NCBI GenBank assembly: GCA_030591795.1
Contig: JAUVAJ010000156.1
Coordinates: forward strand, 1 to 5,193
Source: Desulfuromonadales bacterium
GTDB lineage: Bacteria; Desulfobacterota; Desulfuromonadia; Desulfuromonadales; UBA2294
DNA length: 5,193 bases
Direction: 5' to 3'
Shown here: in pieces, positions 1-5,193 of the stretch
How the letters are laid out: every line of letters begins with the position of its first letter
Numbering within the stretch: the stretch's first letter is position 1
Position numbers and translations under genes: made by a program
The notes under the pieces: model-generated
What the model saw: only the letters and a program-made list of their open reading frames with translations
Told to the model about the DNA's origin: nothing
The model's database searches: none

Positions 1-3386
<3,386 letters not shown>

Positions 3387-3388
3387 AA

Positions 3389-3410
3389 TTCATCCTCCTT
3401 GTCGGATGAA
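3389..3410 (-). promoter_or_regulatory. Inverted repeat that overlaps the rpoC ribosome binding site
   Basis: Within the 39-base rpoB-rpoC gap, the arms TTCATCC (3410-3404) and GGATGAA (3395-3389) are perfect reverse complements, seven base pairs around an eight-base loop, GACAAGGA. In the mRNA the loop would display AAGGA of the Shine-Dalgarno sequence while the stem would hold its last GG. The start codon lies two bases beyond the 3' arm. No run of U follows the stem, so it does not look like an intrinsic terminator. A role in tuning rpoC translation is inference; the repeat itself is read directly. A chance origin is possible because the purine-rich ribosome binding site supplies one arm. 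Confidence 0.5.
3393..3400 (-). promoter_or_regulatory. Ribosome binding site of rpoC (decides the TTG start)
   Basis: On the minus strand the sequence AAGGAGGA is a near-perfect Shine-Dalgarno match. Its GGAGG core (3398-3394) is followed by seven bases and then TTG at 3386-3384, which is normal spacing. The final A of this motif also begins an ATG at 3393-3391. That ATG is in another frame, has no usable spacing, and stops after ten codons at 3363-3361. The motif therefore supports the TTG start, with MEDILSLFE as the first residues, in agreement with the usual beta' N-terminus. Confidence 0.9.
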
Positions 3411-3425
3411 AAAGTTCCGTAAGTG

Positions 3426-5193
<1,768 letters not shown>

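Noticed and set aside
3387..3425. Terminator or separate promoter between rpoB and rpoC
   Set aside because: The inverted repeat here is not GC-rich and is followed by AA-UUUUG leading straight into the rpoC coding sequence, not a terminator tract; I see no convincing -35/-10 pair in 39 bases.

Overview
The window lies inside the rpoBC operon of a bacterium. It holds the 3' part of rpoB and the 5' part of rpoC, both read from the minus strand, so transcription runs from the right edge to the left edge. Both genes are cut by the window boundaries. I read both frames: neither contains a frameshift, an internal stop or an insertion element. I see no RNA gene, mobile element, CRISPR array, terminator or plus-strand gene.

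Layout, in transcription order: rpoB occupies 5193 to 3426 (last 588 residues of the beta subunit, from just before the active-site NFEDS segment to the C-terminus). A 39-base gap (3425 to 3387) carries the rpoC ribosome binding site, which sits in a short inverted repeat. rpoC then runs from a TTG start at 3386 to the left edge (first 1128 residues of beta', ending in the second half of the trigger loop). The two proteins form the catalytic core of RNA polymerase and share one active site, and the tight spacing fits co-transcription and coordinated translation.

Organism: both subunits carry the large insertions typical of Proteobacteria and relatives (beta SI2; beta' SI3 within the trigger loop). 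beta' numbering matches E. coli exactly from the first zinc site through the catalytic aspartates. Recalled wording of several segments (the MEDI... N-terminus, the [18 protein letters not shown] segment, the GNK-x-TV-x-LADRLK segment) is closest to Desulfuromonadales/Geobacter-like bacteria (the former Deltaproteobacteria). That placement is from memory of family sequences, not from a search.

This is an ordinary, highly conserved housekeeping region, and I do not see an undescribed system. The observations most worth a second look are the TTG start of rpoC, an inverted repeat overlapping its Shine-Dalgarno sequence, and changed residues at the beta' positions that form (p)ppGpp site 1 in E. 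coli.
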